From Actinomycetes bacterium (GTDB taxonomy: Bacteria > Actinomycetota > Actinomycetes > S36-B12 > UBA5976): DNA of 14,171 bases. Below, in pieces: positions 13,095 through 14,171 of the stretch. The stretch is taken from contig JAJXSV010000036.1 of assembly GCA_021784375.1 (NCBI GenBank), forward strand, positions 1 to 14,171. The letters are read 5' to 3'. Numbering within the stretch: position 1 is the first letter of the stretch; each line of letters begins with the position of its first letter. A program made the position numbers and the translations under genes. Under the pieces are notes generated by a model. It searched no databases. It was not told the origin of the DNA and saw nothing but the letters and a program-made list of their open reading frames with translations.

Positions 13095-13781
13095 ATGAGC
13101 TGGCCCAGGACCATGCAGGACGCCCGGGGCGCCCTGTTCGACCTCGACGGCGTGCTCGTCGACACGGCCGTCCTGCACCACGCGGCCTGGCAGGAACTCG
13201 CCACCGAACTGGGCTTCCTGCTCACCGACGAGGCAGCGGAGCGCACCAAGGGGGTGTCGCGACTGGCGGCCCTCGACATCGTCCTCGAGGCCGGGGGCAT
13301 CACCGCTGACGACGACGCCAGGTTGCGCTGGGCCACGCGCAAGAACGAGCGCTACAAGGAGATGCTGGGCGACCTCTCGCCCCGGGACCTGCTCCCCGGA
13401 GCCCTGGAGTTCCTGCACGCGCTCGGCGATCGCGGCATCAGGCGCGCACTGGGCTCGGCCAGCGCGAACGCCCCCGCCATCCTGCAGCACCTGGGGATCG
13501 CGGGCTGCTTCGAGGCGGTCGTCGACGGCACCGTGGTCACGGACGCCAAGCCGGCTCCCGCGGTCTTCCTCAAGGGCGCCGAACTGCTCGGCCTGCCCCA
13601 CGCGCATTGCGTCGTCTACGAGGACGCGGTGGCGGGCGTGCAGGCGGCGCACGCGGCCGGCATGTTCTGCGTCGGCATCGGCAGCCCCAGGAACCTGCCC
13701 GAGGCGGACGTCGTGGTCCCGAGCCTGGCCTTCGCCGACATCAGCATCTTCGCCACCCCCACCCGGACACCCAGCAACTAG
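13095..13781 (+). CDS. pgmB: Beta-phosphoglucomutase (HAD superfamily)
   Basis: The protein (228 residues from this start) converts beta-glucose 1-phosphate to glucose 6-phosphate. HAD motif I is LFDLDGVLVD with Asp16 as nucleophile and Asp18 as acid/base. The cap carries KGVSRLAALD (52-61), the subfamily-specific phosphate-recognition loop. Motif II is LGSASANA (Ser121), motif III is DAKPAPAVF (Lys152), and motif IV is VYEDAVAGVQAA (Glu176, Asp177). These match beta-phosphoglucomutase, not a general phosphatase. ATG 13095 has GGAAGG at 13079-13084, 10 bases upstream; ATG 13065 (238 residues) and ATG 13113 are possible. A following GH3 gene begins 11 bases after the stop. A beta-glucose 1-phosphate source, usually a GH65-type disaccharide phosphorylase, is not in the window. 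Confidence 0.9.
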   Translation: MSWPRTMQDARGALFDLDGVLVDTAVLHHAAWQELATELGFLLTDEAAERTKGVSRLAALDIVLEAGGITADDDARLRWATRKNERYKEMLGDLSPRDLLPGALEFLHALGDRGIRRALGSASANAPAILQHLGIAGCFEAVVDGTVVTDAKPAPAVFLKGAELLGLPHAHCVVYEDAVAGVQAAHAAGMFCVGIGSPRNLPEADVVVPSLAFADISIFATPTRTPSN

Positions 13782-13792
13782 GAGCACCAGCC

Positions 13793-14171
13793 ATGGTCGA
13801 CATCACCGCCAGTCCGTTCAACCTGGACCCCGAGGGCGTGCAGTGGGTGGGGTCGACGCTGGCGTCGATGGACACCCGCGCCAAGGTGGGGCAGCTCTTC
13901 CACCTCGCCGCCATGTTCCCGGACCCGGCGGCCATCGACCGTGACAACGCGGTGGCGCAGCCCAACGGGTACATGCTGCGCGGCATGCCCGCTGAGCAGG
14001 TGGTCGGTCTGCACCGCCACCTGCAGTCGACGGCGAGCATTCCCATGCTCCTCTCGGCGAACCTCGAGAAGGGTGCGGACGGCCTCATCGCGGAGGGCAC
14101 CTCGTTCGGCAGCCCCATGCAGGTGGCGGCCACCGGCAAGGTCGAGCACGCGTCGCACTTCGGCATCGCCA
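13793..14171 (+). CDS. GH3-family glycoside hydrolase, NagZ-like subgroup (3'-truncated at window edge)
   Basis: Only the first 126 codons are present; the frame is open to the window end. RBS GGAG (13781-13784) overlaps the pgmB stop codon and sits 8 bases before the ATG, so the two genes form one unit. The sequence begins with a helix and then DTRAKVGQLFHLAAMF (26-41), the usual first element of a GH3 barrel, followed by a helix 65-80, the strand IPMLLSANLEKGA (85-97) and GTSFGSPMQVAATG (104-117). These are like bacterial NagZ-type GH3 proteins, which lack the PA14 insertion of the other GH3 gene. The nucleophile and the acid/base (His-Asp dyad in NagZ types) lie beyond the edge, so the substrate and hydrolase or phosphorylase nature cannot be told. 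No signal peptide is visible. Confidence 0.8.
   Translation, partial: MVDITASPFNLDPEGVQWVGSTLASMDTRAKVGQLFHLAAMFPDPAAIDRDNAVAQPNGYMLRGMPAEQVVGLHRHLQSTASIPMLLSANLEKGADGLIAEGTSFGSPMQVAATGKVEHASHFGIA

Noticed and set aside
13793..14171. Assignment as NagZ (peptidoglycan beta-N-acetylglucosaminidase) proper
   Set aside because: Only the first 126 codons are visible and the dyad motif is outside; the link to pgmB suggests glucosides at least as well.

Overview
The window is G+C-rich with third codon positions almost all G or C, genes are tightly packed, and two genes appear to start on leaderless transcripts behind TANNNT-type -10 boxes. Together these point to a chromosomal region of an actinobacterium; the species cannot be named. 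No mobile element, tRNA, rRNA or CRISPR array was seen.

Block A (1-5585, + strand) is one tight sugar-catabolic operon entered at its 3' part: the tail of a transketolase, an FGGY kinase, a SorC-type regulator, a xylose-isomerase-like TIM-barrel protein, and two tandem, diverged nucleoside-hydrolase-like proteins. Isomerase + kinase + transketolase is the logic of pentose-type sugar use. The combination resembles the known D-apiose route (apiose isomerase, apulose kinase, two-subunit apulose-4-phosphate transketolase), but the substrate is not proven here. The two nucleoside-hydrolase-like proteins keep the fold landmarks but have a changed aspartate motif and no His before the last metal Asp, so they may cleave an unusual glycoside that feeds the pathway. 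This is the best candidate for an undescribed system.

Block B (5586-7731, + strand) holds an alpha/beta-hydrolase-like protein of about 666 residues with an inserted region and a C-terminal PKD-like domain, closed by a perfect 10-bp hairpin. It may belong to the block A transcript or start its own unit.

Block C (7799-9032, + strand) is a single bifunctional riboflavin gene, ribBA, with its own apparently leaderless promoter. It is a housekeeping gene between sugar genes.

Block D (9076-13014, - strand) has a cytoplasmic GH30 enzyme and, upstream of it, a GH3 beta-glycosidase with an inserted PA14-like domain; a 13-bp perfect hairpin lies between them.

Block E (13002-14171, + strand) starts divergently from the GH3 gene with a beta-phosphoglucomutase (pgmB), followed closely by a second GH3-type gene that runs off the right edge. 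The promoters of D and E overlap head to head beside a 17-bp palindrome, suggesting one regulator controls both. Blocks D and E together look like intracellular use of imported glucosides. No transporter lies in the window.
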